Part shown: piece by piece, positions 34,935 through 47,222 of the stretch
Layout: each line of letters begins with the position of its first letter
Position numbering within the stretch: position 1 is the stretch's first letter
NCBI RefSeq assembly: GCF_001638985.1
Contig: NW_017265135.1
Location: 1-64,000 of the forward strand
Direction: 5' to 3'
Length of the DNA stretch: 64,000 bases
Source: Phycomyces blakesleeanus NRRL 1555(-)
Lineage: Eukaryota; Mucoromycota; Mucoromycetes; Mucorales; Phycomycetaceae
The notes under the pieces: model-generated
Told to the model about the DNA's origin: nothing
The model's database searches: none
Seen by the model: the letters and a program-made list of their open reading frames with translations, nothing else
Program-made: the position numbers and the translations under genes

Positions 34935-35725
34935 ATGAGCGATAATGAGCGTTCTGGACCCACAGGCGATGATGAACTATCTTTGCCAAAAGGTAGAGAT
35001 AAAGAACACCAAGAAAGAATAGAAAAAGAAAATACACGAAATCCACACATAGACACCAACGAATCAACAAACCCAACAACAACAAGAAGAACACTAATTA
35101 TTGTTCTTATCTTGTTTTATTGGATAATACTTTTTTTACTAGCCACCGTCCAGAAACTCATCAACGAAATGATGCCCGAAGATGTTGTGTGCGCCAAAGA
35201 TACACGCGATCTTCTCATCGATTGCTGTGTTGGTGAGAATTTATATATGCACCAAATATATCTATATATATTTAATAAAGAAAAGAAAAGAAAAAATAAC
35301 TTGTAATTGATATCTTATTATTATTATTTTTAAAAAAACATGACATTCATCTTGTAGAATTTATTCATCTGATTGCTTCTGAAGCTAATGAGATTTGCGA
35401 AAAGGAGACCAAAAAGACAATTGCAGGTGAACATGTCGTGTCAGCACTTCAGGCACTCGGTTTTGAAGATTATGTAGAAGAAGTAGACGAAGTATTCAAA
35501 GAACATAAGAAACAACAAAAGGTATTTATTGCAAATGAATTGGAGAATTTAATCTGTGATAAAAGCTATGTATTTATAAATATTTAATCTATCGTTACCT
35601 AATAGGATCGAGACAAGAAGAGCACACGATTGGAAAACACTGGTATTTCTGAAGAAGAGCTGTTACGACAGCAAGAACTCTTGTTTGCTCAATCACGACT
35701 CAAATTCGAAGCACAACAGCAGTAA
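34935..35725 (+). CDS. DR1: NC2-beta/DR1 histone-fold transcription repressor
   Basis: Four exons (34935-34992, 35143-35232, 35358-35521, 35606-35725) encode 143 residues. DR1 pairs with NC2-alpha (DRAP1) and clamps TBP on DNA, blocking TFIIA/TFIIB entry in the nucleus. The histone fold spans about 12-100: DDELSLPKATVQKLI, NEMMPEDVVCAKDTRDLLID, CCVEFIHLIASEANEICEKE, TKKTIAGEHVVSALQALGF, very close to the family consensus. The C-terminal tail is Gln/Glu/Lys-rich and ends RLKFEAQQQ. All junctions restore the fold without gaps. It is upstream of and parallel to the PRMT4 gene, 638 bp apart. Confidence 0.95.
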
Positions 35726-36362
35726 AAAAAAAAGAAAAAAAAAAGCAAAAGCCCAATAAGAAAAAAAACCGACATTTTATCTCATCCTCACTTGCCCTAA
35801 ACATTCATTCCTACTCTTCCTACTCTTCCCACTCCTCTTCTACTTCTTCCTTCTTCCTTTTTCATCATCAATTCTCTATGTATTTCTCTCCATCATCTAT
35901 ATATTTTTATTTATATATTTATATGTTTATTTTCATATATATATTATTTATAATAAATTGAAAAATAAAATAAAACAACACAAAATAAAAACAAAAATAA
36001 AGAAGTGAATAAATAGATAATTGAGTATAAAGTCAAAAAAAAACAACTTCTTTATATTCACTATTTAACAATAATCTCCTTTGTAGGAAACATTCTTGTA
36101 TAAATACAGTCACAGTAAACATTTTCACAAATATCCAAATATAGACGCTTTGAATTCTTTTTTTTTTTTTTGCTTTGTCTCCTGATAAGGCAAAGTTCAT
36201 AATATATTTATATATCACTGACAAGTGTTGTAATCTTTGAGCACGCGTCTGAGCAAATAAAAAATAAAAATAAAAAATAAGAAATAAGAAATAATTTTCT
36301 AAAGTTTTTTTTTTTTTTTTTTTTTTTACAGCTTATTATTATTTTTCTATAGTATAAAAAAA
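35726..36362. other. Intergenic region between DR1 and PRMT4 genes
   Basis: CT-rich then AT-rich, with A and T homopolymers (36158-36170, 36306-36327). No gene seen. Confidence 0.75.
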
Positions 36363-37991
36363 ATGTCAAACGAAGCTAATCTTCCAGGTGTAGAGCATCG
36401 CGATGTCCAATACTTTGGATACTATGCTATGCTTCAACACCAAGTAAGCTACATCGCATTTATCATTTCAATATTATTCATCACGAAATGGTAGCAAAAT
36501 ATGCTTCAAGATACCGTCCGCACCTCTACCTATCAATCTGCAATCTTATTGAACAAGCCCAAGTGCTTTGAAGGAAAAACTGTGATGGACGTTGGTGCTG
36601 GCTCGGGCATTCTTTCATTCTTTGCTGCCCAGGCAGGTGCCAAGAAGGTTTATGCTGTCGAAGCTTCTGGAATGGCAAAGAAGATGAAGAAGCTGGTTGA
36701 TACAGCTGGCAAAGATGGAAAGAACGCGTTCATGAAAGGCAAAATAGAAGTCATCAATGGTAAAGTATAGATCTAAACTTATTCAAATACAAAGATATAT
36801 ATATATATATATTCTTATATTCTTATATTTTGTTTTGTGTTTCTCTTTAAAAAAAATATAATAGCCAAGATTGAGGAGCCCAATTTACCTATTCCCAAGG
36901 TTGATACTATTGTGTCCGAACCTATTGGTGTTCTTTTGTTCCATGAACGCATGGTAGGCTTTATATGCGAAATCACAAGTTTTAATGGACCCTTGATTTA
37001 AAAAAAAATTATGTGTATTTGTGCAGCTTGAGAGTTATATCTACGCAAGAGACCACTACTTGAAGCCCGGAGGAGCCTTGTTCCCTTCAAAGGGTAACAT
37101 CTATCTTGCACCTTTTACGGATGCCATGCTGTGGACTGAGACCATGGGCAAAGCTCGATTCTGGTAAATTTGCAATATGAATATATAGGGATATGTATAT
37201 ACGATTTGTAACACAGCAAAGTTAACCAAAATATGTATCGCTAATCAAGGCAGCAACAATCATTCTACGGAATTGATCTCACTTGTCTTTATAAAGACGC
37301 TCGTGAGGAGATGTTCGGTATGCCCGTGGTGGGCCATTTCGATCCACGCAATTTGATTACGACACCTACAGTGTGCGATGCATTCCCCGTCGATTTCTCT
37401 ACTGTAACTTTATCAGAGTTGAAAGACATCACAATGCCTTATGACTGGGAGGCAGACTACACCGGCCTTATGCATGGCATTGCTGGCTGGTTTGATCTTG
37501 TCTTTGGTCCTCCTCCTTACACCACAAACCAGGAAACACTCGGAACTACTGTTGAGTTGGCCACAGGACCCATGGCCGAACGTACTCACTGGCAGCAAGT
37601 CCGTTTCTTGTTCAAGGAACCCCTAGCAGTCAATGCCACCCAGCGTATCCATGGCTGGATGCGTTGTATTGTTAACGATACTCGATCTTACACAATCTTT
37701 GTTGAGGTAACAGTAGGAGACTCAGTTCCATTGTCCGATCCTTCCAAACTTGATCCAACCACCTTTGGTGATTCATCTACATCCACACATCCCTTGGTCC
37801 GTCGTGGAAAATGGGAGCTTCACGAACAAACATACAACTATAGCTACACACCCGGACAGACCGTTGACCATAAACCCGAATATTCGTGCCTCTATCAGAC
37901 AGAAGCCCGTCTCGATGATGTACCTGATCAGCATGATCTTAGTCTTGAAGCTATGCGTATGATGGATCAGTACGAAGACTTTGTCAACTAA
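36363..37991 (+). CDS. PRMT4: CARM1/PRMT4-type protein arginine methyltransferase
   Basis: Five exons (36363-36443, 36495-36759, 36865-36953, 37027-37163, 37250-37991) encode 437 residues. It would transfer methyl groups from S-adenosylmethionine to arginines of histones and RNA-binding proteins. The order of motifs fits PRMT4: [23 protein letters not shown] motif [18 protein letters not shown], post-I VYAVEAS, the double-E loop [14 protein letters not shown] with both Glu residues, [11 protein letters not shown], and the THW loop THWQQV. CARM1 wording (QNM-QD-VRT-TYQ-AIL) distinguishes it from PRMT1. The metazoan N-terminal PH-like domain is absent and the protein starts close to the catalytic core. 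Fungal PRMT4 is not universal; basal fungi keep it more often, which is consistent with the proposed lineage. Confidence 0.93.
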
Positions 37992-38297
37992 AAACCCAAA
38001 AAGAGAGAAAGAGAGAGAAAAAGATACTAGACCAAAGCACCCTAAAAAAAGAGAAAGCAGAAGAATTTCACTCTGCCAACATTTATTTCAATGTCACAAA
38101 ACACAAATACGCCAACACACAAACAGGCAGACAGGCAGACAGACAAAATATACACGCATGATAAAATAACACCATCATTATCACCAGCAAGCACTCCAAC
38201 ATTTCTCCTATCTCTTTCTATAATATTTTTTTAACTCAATAAAGAAACCTCCAGTTCCCTGGATCGATCCCTTTCATTTCATTTCATTTCTTTTTTT
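37992..38297. other. Convergent 3' gap between PRMT4 and AMT genes
   Basis: A 306-bp spacer with AGAGAAAG purine tract, a CAGACAGG repeat near 38125-38145 and a TTTCATTTCA repeat just before the AMT stop. Confidence 0.8.
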
Positions 38298-40969
38298 TTA
38301 AACGACTTCTTTATGTTTATCTTTTGGTTGTGGTCTATGATGTAATGAAACTTGTGCAGATGGACCTTGGTCAGGAATAACAACTTGCATAGGTAGATCC
38401 TGAAGGTCTACCGATTCTGCCTCCTGTTGTTCCTGCCGTACTTGTGCAGGCGTCTTTTGGAAAAGATCTCCGCCTGTGGCATTGTGGGTGATTTCGCTTA
38501 GTCGAATGCCACCAAGATCTTTTTGCTGGTTAAAGTCGAGGACAACCGGGTCTTCAACTAGATCAGGGACACCCTTGACAACCAACCGACGGTTGTCGGC
38601 ACGAAGAAGGCGTTTGATGCGGTCCAGGGTTTTATTGGGACGCACGCCGTTTGATCCGACAGTAGCGGCGTCTTCGATACTGCTTGCGGAAGAATCTCTT
38701 GGTTCCACAGGTTGGGTTTGTTCCATAGGCAGATAGGCGTATGCACGCTCGCCCATCTCTGCCCAATCAGTCCCGATCAATTCATCTTCGTCCGCCAAAC
38801 GCAAACGGAGAAAAGGAAACATGTTGAGAACAATCAAGATGATGTAGCTACATGCAAGATAAAACATATGTACGAATGTTAAGAGCAATATATCTTATGT
38901 GAAATCAATCTACAGAAAAAAGAAAGAAAGAGGAAAATATACGTACGTGACAACGAAGGAGTAGGCAGATACAGAAGCAATGGCAGCCAATTGATAAGGT
39001 ACCTGCATCCAGTTTCCATCTAACCATCCACCAATACGAACTGATGAGATGTCAGTACCTTCTGGGAAAGCAAGTGCCATGACGTTTCGTTGGGCAAAGA
39101 TTCCTGTCAAGACCAAGCCAACAAGACCACCGATGTAGTGCACAGCAAAAACATCAAGGGCATCGTCGAAACCATATTTATGTTTGTATTGGACTGCAAG
39201 ATTGCAAACAAACGAGCCGAGAGCGCCAAAGGCAAGTGAACTGCTATAAGAAACGTAACCCGAGCCGGGTGTAATTGTGGCAAGACCAGCGACTGCACCA
39301 GTGCAGAGACCGATAATACTCCATTTACGGGCATGGCGATAGTCCATTAATACCCAAACCACGGCAGCCACGCATGCTGAAAGGTGCGTACAGATCAAAG
39401 CGTGCACACTTTGAGCATTGGCTCCAAGAGCACTTCCGGCATTGAAACAGAACCAACCTAGAATTTTTGGAATAAGATCAAATGTTGCATGTTTTTCTCT
39501 TTTAGTCTATTGTTATCGAATTTACCAAACCATAGAAGGGCTAGACCGAGAAATACAAAAGACACATTGTGAGGAGTATTGACGTTTTCATGATAATCGC
39601 GACGCTTTCCTAATACCATTGCATAGGCAACTATTTGCACCGATCAAATAATAGATGAAGATTAGATAAGGGCAGTTCGGGTAAATTGTACATATTCTGT
39701 GATGAAATTTTCTATCCTATTCCATTCTATTCTCTATCTTATATTGTATCTATTATTTTTACCTGCTGCAAGACCACTAGATATATGGACAGGTGTACCA
39801 CTAAATAGTAAACAGAAAATTCATTTGCTTTTTAGTCAACCTGTCAATTACACGTGAAACTGACTCATAATTGAAAGCTAAAAATATCGTTACCCTGCAA
39901 AGTCCAAGACACCCATAACATTTAACCAACCATTAGGACCCCACACCCAGTAAGTGATGATGTCTACCAATAAAGCATGAGTGATCTAGAAGGATTTCTG
40001 GAGTGATATTTTATCTCACCATAAACGCAAGTTGTCCAGACAAAAATAAATAGAATTGCTGGACCAAGCTATGTATATATTATATGTGATTAATTAACAA
40101 TCGGTAAAATACTATATATATATATATCTTAATTATTCATTATTCATTTTCAAATCCTTACAGACATACGCTCAGCAGCAGATCCAAAAGCTAGACCTGC
40201 AATAATTTCAATATTTATAAAGGAAAAAATTAATAATTAACAATTAGATTGATGAATTAACATAATACTTTGTCTTTATTTTGTTTATTTCTATTACCTG
40301 GTGTTATACAGGCAAACATAGCTTGAAAGATCATAAAGACTGATTGAGGAATGGTCTGGGACTCTAGATGAGGCTGGACACCGACGCTGCGTAACAAAAA
40401 ATGGACTTTGACCAATAAAATATGATTAGTTGGGACTGGTTTCGAGTTTTTTTTTCTTTCTTTCTTTCTGGTATAGATTTTTATATAGTGAGCCTTACCT
40501 GAATCACCAATGAAAGGTCCACCCGTCGCGGAGAAGGTGAGTGAAAAGCCGATAAGATACCACTAGATATGCCAAATATGAATATTAAAGAATACAATAA
40601 TAATAATAATAATAATAAAGACCAAAACCAAAACCTTGAATTTTTTTTTATTTCATTTTTTTGGTTTTTCTATTTATTTTTATATATACCTGAATTGATA
40701 CTACTGCTACAGACAATACAGTCAGGTACATCAATGATAATGCGTTTTTAGCTCGAGCGAGACCAGCATAAAAGAATCCCAATGCTGGTGCCTATAGTTT
40801 AAAAAAATCGTGTTTAATATATATTTTTTTATATAAACAGATCCATAATTCTACTTGAATTACTATTGTCTCTTGTATATATTACCATTAAAAAGATAAA
40901 GGTCGTGCAGACCATCATCCAAGCTGTATCTCCATTATCAATCTTATACTCAAATGTACGCACTCCCAT
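38298..40969 (-). CDS. AMT/MEP ammonium transporter
   Basis: Eleven exons: 40969-40886, 40791-40690, 40562-40499, 40435-40298, 40196-40162, 40068-40020, 39963-39894, 39800-39763, 39630-39526, 39457-38947 and 38847-38298. They give 581 residues. It is a plasma-membrane trimer with about 11 helices that imports ammonium. Landmarks: GDTAWMMVCTTFIFLM, FFYAGLARAKNALS, the conserved Asp and first pore His in GVLDFAGGTPVHISSG, and the second pore His in FAVHYIGGLVG. The Asn/His-bearing GWFCFNAGSALGANA is also standard. The C terminus is long (about 150 residues after the last helix), Gln/Glu-rich and likely regulatory. The usual GGL after helix 1 is AGL here. Exon 4 was extended to the upstream acceptor because only that keeps phase and yields HFLLRSVGVQPH. 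Exons 5 and 6 are only 35 and 49 nt. Three GATA sites lie upstream. Confidence 0.93.
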
Positions 40970-41616
40970 ATTGGCAAACTGTTTTAGGTAACAGTGTGGG
41001 GAATCGAAAATAAATAATAGAAAAATAAATATAAAAAGTAATAAAAAATAATAAGAAAGAGAGAGAGAGAGAGAAAAGAAATAAGAAGAGAAAAGAAGAT
41101 AAGATAAAGATAACCTGGCACAAGAAACAAGAAACCTAAAGCAAAACAAATCTTTATTGGCTGATTATGGACCCCAGCGCTGACTATATAAAAAGCAGTA
41201 AAAGATTATCTTAAGTTTGGGTTCGGGATTACCGGAGCTTCGATTGATTTTAGTGTATACACACATACACACAATACATTATAACACAGAACAATTCAAT
41301 TCAATATAGTGCAGAGCAGAGCAGAGCAGTACAATACAGTTAAGTACAGCAGCGTACATTATAGTACAGTACAACATATATATATATATTTTAAAAAATT
41401 AATTCAGAAAATCATAATTATTGTATAATATGAAAAATATATATTTGTATTGATGAAAGAGATTGATAGATGTAAAGAAGAGGAAGGCTGGGAATAATGT
41501 TAAAGAAGTACATTTGATTTTTTGTGTAGGAAAATAAAAGGAAAATAAGAGAAAATAGGAAAAAGAAAAATTATATACCAATTTCAATTCTAGCCTTGTA
41601 ATTGAATATAAAATCT
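40970..41616. other. AMT promoter / PIP5K 3' flank
   Basis: 647 bp with a GA-rich tract (41057-41100), GATA motifs (separate entry), CAGTACA/GCAGAGCAGA direct repeats (41318-41370) and AT-rich sequence towards the PIP5K stop. Confidence 0.7.
41098..41114 (+). promoter_or_regulatory. Cluster of three GATA sites upstream of the ammonium transporter
   Basis: AGATAAGATAAAGATAAC holds three overlapping GATAA cores about 130-145 bp upstream of the AMT start codon. A further core on the opposite strand (TTATC) lies near 41205. Fungal nitrogen GATA factors (AreA/Nit2/Gln3 type) bind HGATAR sites, and ammonium-transporter genes are typical targets. Binding here is inferred from sequence and position only. 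Confidence 0.5.
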
Positions 41617-42714
41617 TTAATGGTGGAACCGATGGGATTGCTTGTGCTTACTCAAATGATACTCCTGAGGAATATCTTGGTCATGTTCAATGGTTTTGGC
41701 CATAAAGCCCATAAAGCGATCACCATAGTGGGCAGGTTTGACAGCGGAGATGGCTTTCTTGTCCTGAGTCATACTCTTGAAGAAGTGCTCGGACTTCTTC
41801 TTCATATCGTAAGGAGTCAATATATCAATTACACCCATAAAGTAGAGTGAAGAGGTCGGGCGATTAAGCTCATCTGTCGACTGGAACCCGCCCTCGTCTG
41901 CATAAAACACACACTTTGAGCGTTCACCAAATGGATCTTCTGGCAACTCCGAGATGTCGAGACGGTCGGGGTTAGCCTGTGCAATGGCCTTTCGATGCAC
42001 CTGGGCCTTGCTCTCTCGTCGCTTCATCAACGTCGCACGTCGCTCGGCCTTTTTGGTGTCCGGCTGGAAGAATTGAAGGGTTGAGTTACGGATACCGTCC
42101 TGATTACCACGCACAAGATCGTGAATACCGATCAACAGACTGTAGTCCATGATGTTAAGCTGGATGAGCAGCTTGACATCACGAACTAGCTGGCTGATAA
42201 ATATCTTGCGCTTCTTGGGTCCCAGTTGCAGCTTTCGTCCACGTTTCTCCCAGTTCAAATCTTTCATCACAGCGTGAGGGTTCTTTTCAATCTCCTCCTC
42301 AGGCAAGAATCGACCTATTGTAGAACCCTTCAGATCGTATGTTTCGTGAACATCTTTGTTAGGCGGGAACACATTAGCCATGACTACAAAGTGAATCTTG
42401 CGTCCATGAGGCAATTTGACACGATGAAGACCATAATATCTACAAAGCAGCGTATCGGGATTGTCTACCACATGCTAAAAACAAAACAAAAAAAACATAT
42501 TAGCAAGTGAACTGAGATCAAGATAAAAAATCAATGGAGTCGAAAGTATTTAGATCTACCTCGTAATATTGCTTAAGAATATCACGCATAAATTTGTGTT
42601 CGGTATGGTGAATGGTCTTGATAATGAAGCGATAATCTCGAGAGTAATAAAAGAAACTTCCACTCTTTCCGGGTGAGCCCAGCTCAGATAAAATATATTT
42701 GCTTGTAAGGGAAA

Positions 42715-42750
<36 letters not shown>

Positions 42751-43748
42751 AAAGTGTAGAAGTAAAGAAGGGGGTGGGGGATCAATGTGTCAGTATAAAT
42801 GTTGATTTATTACCGCGGGACTTGGCATTACTACATACCAAGTAGTCTGCAGGGTCAATACCAAACTTCTCACGCAAGTGACGGAATACCCAAGGGGCGT
42901 AATCTTTAAACTTAAAGTCATACTTTGCACCTGGCGTCAGCTCATCACCTGTACTACGTTGATAAATATAAATATAAATAATAATAGATAAGCATTGTTG
43001 ATTTTTGTTTTAAAGATTGATTTTTTTCCTAAAAAATAAATAAATTATAAGCTTACACATCAAAGGCTAGCTTATGCGCAGCAGTAAAATCAGCATCTTC
43101 AACTGGTTTGTCCATCTTGGCAGATACTCGTCCGACACCAATACGAATGCCTGTGAGCATGTTGTACATAAGCACATAGTTTTGGTGGCCTTCTGCAATT
43201 CTGGTGCCCATCATAACTCTATCTTCATCCTCCCCGTCTTTGGGTTTCTTAAGACGAGACAGGCGACGGAATGCTTTGCGACGGGCAGAGAGCTCTTTTT
43301 CAAATTCTTCTGAAATTCTCACAGGTTTATTATCCAGTCTAGATCTTAGAGTGTGGCCGGTTGTATTGTGCCGACCCAAGGCACGTCCCTCTTTAATAGA
43401 CGGGGTAGTTTCTTCGAGATCATGACTGAGAGTTGAATGGCGCTTAGAGAGAGTGTCCTGTTCCAAAATACGACTTCTGATGCTACTGTTACTGGGAATA
43501 AGAACATTTGCCAGAGGAGATGGATTGCTGGGGGGCATCACAGATGTTGTGAATGATCGTTTGGGGGCGGACGGCATGGGCTGAGGTAACTGACGAGGTT
43601 CTCGTCTACCGGTGTAAATATTGTCGTGATTGTCATTTAACTCGGTGTGTGTCATGGTGGTGATGGAGATTTTTTCATTGCTTTCTTCAAGGACTGATTC
43701 CTTGTAATACTCTCGTATGGACTGATGAGGTTGGGTGGCGAGAGACAT
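41617..43748 (-). CDS. MSS4: Phosphatidylinositol-4-phosphate 5-kinase (Mss4/Its3 type)
   Basis: Four exons (43748-43057, 42953-42839, 42715-42560, 42474-41617) give 606 residues. The enzyme makes PI(4,5)P2 at the plasma membrane, acting in actin and cell-wall control. The N-terminal 170 residues are Ser/Thr/Pro-rich. The kinase domain starts near 180 ([20 protein letters not shown]). It contains the glycine loop [20 protein letters not shown] with the ATP lysine, [23 protein letters not shown] split over family signatures, DLKGSTIGR, the catalytic [11 protein letters not shown], and the specificity segment [20 protein letters not shown] with the paired lysines of type I kinases. It ends in a His/Gln-rich tail. 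The gene is short for fungal Mss4, mainly because the N-terminal region is reduced. It runs parallel to the AMT gene. Confidence 0.95.
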
Positions 43749-45611
43749 TGTGGGTAAAAATTAAGCACTAGTCTAGTATTGATGTATATGAATTGAAGTA
43801 TAAGGGGTAAGGAAAAAAAAATAAGGAAGAAGGATGAGAAAGGAAAATAGGATTAATATGTGAAAAAGGCGGGAAATTTGGCTATACTATAGAGTTTGTT
43901 CTCTGTAAAGAAAATAATTAGAAGGAAGGGAGAAGTGAAGCAAAGAAGAAAGAAGAGGAGGATAAAAAAACAAGGCTTTGTTGTAATGGAAGTGGTGAGA
44001 CCACGTGCGTCATACACAAACCAAGATAGGGAGTAGAAATGCGCGCAAAGTCTCAAAAGGAACAAGGCACCCGACCTGTCTCTATATATTTTTTATATTT
44101 ATATTTATATTTACATTTATATTTATATTTATATTTTTTTAATGTGTTTCTATGGAAACAAATGATTCAAGTGTTTCCATATCAAATTGACTGGGCTTTA
44201 ATCCTATGTACCGTTTTTTGTTTTTTTTTTTTTGTTTTTTTTTGTTTTTCTATTTATTTTCTATTTAGCAAATGGGGTGCGGCGCCTTAGACCAACTCGG
44301 CCAAATTACTCTATTCAACTTAACGGTTTTTTTTCTTGCATTTGGTTTGTCACATTTTTTCTTGGTACTTTGTATGTCGATATTTAGACATTTGCATCGC
44401 CGCTCAAAACATAAACGCAATTTTGCTTTATTCATTTCCAAAAATGCTCTGTAGAAAAGAAACTTTTCGGTCCGTGACACGACCCCTGGATAGAAAGTAA
44501 CGTCAATCACAGCCAATTCAGCCAATCAAGTAAACAATTTACAGCAGAAAATGATTTGAGTAAGAAAATATTTTACGGATAAAGCCATTGAGGAATTTGT
44601 CTTCTTATTTTTTTATTACAAAGGTTGATTGTGTAATCAGTCCTGTAGTTTAATTTAGATCGTGTAAGGTGCGGTGTTTATGAATGCGAGTAATGAATTC
44701 AATAAAACCTACTTAAAATTGTTTGTTTGACCCTGTATTGATTTATTTATTTATTTATTTTTCTACGGGGCAGTTTTAGGGACAAGTAAGCATTTGCGTT
44801 TACAATTAACTTCCCGACAATAATATTTGAAGAGCGAATATAAAATGTTAAAATGTGACGAGCCAAATTGAAAAAAAAATCACACAATTTGATATAGAAA
44901 AAAAAAGGACTTGTCCATATATACTTAAATTTAATTAACTTCTAGGCAACAGCTCAATTTAGAAGTAATTGGATATTCAAGTATATTCTATAGCTTTTCT
45001 CTCTCTCTAAAAATAAATAAATAAATATGTTTCCAAACGACAAGCCTCCCGGTCCAATCACAACCCTACATTATTTTTATAATTTTGCTCTTTATACGTT
45101 CCGCCATCCAAAATCAGTAAAAGAGAAATGAAAAAGAAGTACATAGAAAGGGATCAAACACAAGAATGGCTTAGGTTGGTATACCGTTTGACACTCCAGC
45201 CACACCTACAGAGAAATAAAGAGAAAGTGCTGTCCGTTTAGGCTAAATGGCACTAATTATTAGCTGGATTTGTAGGCATGATATGAAACTGCGGGTTGGC
45301 GTAACTGTGCTTGTAACCTCCATCTTAAAATATTTGATGAGGGTGGTGACATGTGCATAAGCCTTTTACAGAAAATAACATGCAATTTAAAAATAAGCAC
45401 AATAGAGAAATTAGATGTGATCATGAGCATATATTATAACAGAATACACAAATGAAGCAATGATGATAGTATCTTAAAATAGATATGGTAATATTTCATC
45501 TGTATTCCCAACGAGATGGTCTTATTTATACATATATATATACTGAGCAGGAATTAAAAGTGATTCTTTACAACAAAACCTTTTAACAAAAATCAAGAGC
45601 ATATACATTTT
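43749..45611. other. Intergenic region between PIP5K and ACAD genes
   Basis: No protein gene is supported. It contains purine-rich leader sequence of the PIP5K gene, TATTTA repeats (44094-44135), poly-T runs (44218-44250), a tRNA-like fragment (separate entry) and plain AT-rich DNA. Confidence 0.65.
44281..44311 (-). other. tRNA-like 5' half with pol III A box (tRNA-Leu/Ser-type)
   Basis: On the minus strand, TTGGCCGAGTTGGTCTAAGG followed by CGCC matches the D-arm of leucine-type tRNAs and contains a consensus A box (TGGCCGAGTTGG, 44303-44292). No anticodon arm, T-arm or B box follows downstream, so it is at best a tRNA pseudogene, a SINE head or a chance match. Confidence 0.4.
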
Positions 45612-47222
45612 TTAGAGCTTGGAAACATTAGCAGCAAGACGGTCGCCCTTATCCTTCTGAATTCTCTGTTGCTCAGTAAGAGCAGCTGCGCGGCGAACTT
45701 CAATCTTGCCCAACTGGTTACGGTGAACCTCATCGGGACCATCGGCATAACGCAAAGTACGGGCAGAGGCATAAAAGTGTGCAAGAGGGGTATCCTGAGA
45801 AATACCAGCAGCACCATAGGCCTGCATGGCACGATCCAATACACGTAACAACATGTTAGGTGCAATGACCTAATGTATTATTATTATATCAAAAGAAGAA
45901 AAAGATCATGTCAGATTTATGCACAGTATAGAAATTCAAAGTATAGGAGGTTTTTCTGAATGTAAGACATTTATCATCTTACCTTTGCCATTCCAATCTC
46001 CTTCATGGCACCCTTTGCCTTGACTTCATCAATCTTTTTAGCAGCATTGAGGACCATGAAACGGGCCTGTTCGATTTCCATACGAGAGGTGGCGATCTCA
46101 GCAATGACAGTATCATGCTGAGCCAGCATCTTACCAAAAGTTTTGCGAGAGGGATCAGTGACACGAGTCAGCATCAGATCGAGTGCACGCTCAGACATGC
46201 CAATACAGCGCATGCAGTGGTGGATGCGACCAGGGCCAAGGCGACCTTGAATAACTTCAAATCCACGACCTTCTCCGAGAATGATGTTCTCCAAAGGCAC
46301 ACGGACGTCCTTGAACACGATCTCGCAATGTCCCTCGGGAGCATCATCATAGCCAAAGACTTGCATGGGGCGGACGACGGTAATACCCTTGGTATCAGCA
46401 GGAATGACAATAATGCTTTGTTGACGATGAGGGTTCTTGTTTGCGGAATCAGTCTTGCCCATCAGGAGGTATACAGCACAACGGGGATCACCGGCGCCAG
46501 ATATCCACCACTTGCGACCATTAACGACCCATTCGTTGTTCTCACGACGGATGTTTGTCTCAATGTTTGTGGCATCAGAAGAGGCGACCAGAGGCTCGGT
46601 CATGGCAAAAGCGGAACGGATCTTTCCATCCAACAAGGGCTGCAACCAGCGGGCCTTTTGGGCAGGAGTTCCGTACTTGGCAAAGACTTCCATGTTGCCA
46701 GTATCAGGGGCAGAGCAGTTCATTGCCTCGGGAGCAATTTTGGGAGAGCGACCAGTCAACTCGGCAATCAAGGAATACTCGAGGTTAGTCAAACCAGCGC
46801 CTTCGGCATAGTCTTGACCAAGGAACAAGTTCCACAGACCCAATGCACGAGCTTTTACTTTGAGGTCCTCCATAACCTGAGGAACAACCTAATTTTTTAA
46901 AAAAAAATCGATAGAACCTTATGTGAGTCTATACAGGCTATAATAATAAAAGCAACGCAGTTTATATTCTTGTTCATTTTTATTACCTTCCAGCGTTGGT
47001 CGCCTTGTCCCATTTGCAGATTGTAGGTCTTCTCTGCAGGAATGCATTCCTCCTAGAAACAGATGTAATAAAGATTAATTTTTGAATTACATTTGACTGC
47101 ATCGAGGAATGAAGAAAACCAAAGAAAAAAAAACTCACCTCGACAAAGACCTTTGCCTTGGCGTAAAGGTCCCGGAACTTTGGAGACAACTGCGAGAAAT
47201 CGACAAGGGCGTTGGAAGACAT
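45612..47222 (-). CDS. Acyl-CoA dehydrogenase (ACAD10/11-like) with peroxisomal PTS1
   Basis: Four exons (47222-47139, 47052-46987, 46888-45983, 45869-45612) give 437 residues with no N-terminal presequence. It is an FAD enzyme that introduces the alpha-beta double bond into acyl-CoA. Signatures: [72 protein letters not shown], and the C-terminal [20 protein letters not shown] and [16 protein letters not shown] with the likely catalytic Glu in GPDEVH. This wording matches the ACAD10/11 and bacterial long-chain group rather than mitochondrial SCAD/MCAD. The last three residues are Ser-Lys-Leu, a canonical PTS1, so the enzyme is probably peroxisomal. The start codon precedes [12 protein letters not shown]. 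Confidence 0.95.

Noticed and set aside
46115..46900. 261-codon plus-strand ORF opposite the acyl-CoA dehydrogenase
   Set aside because: Antisense shadow of a clear gene; composition follows from the opposite codons and there is no family resemblance.
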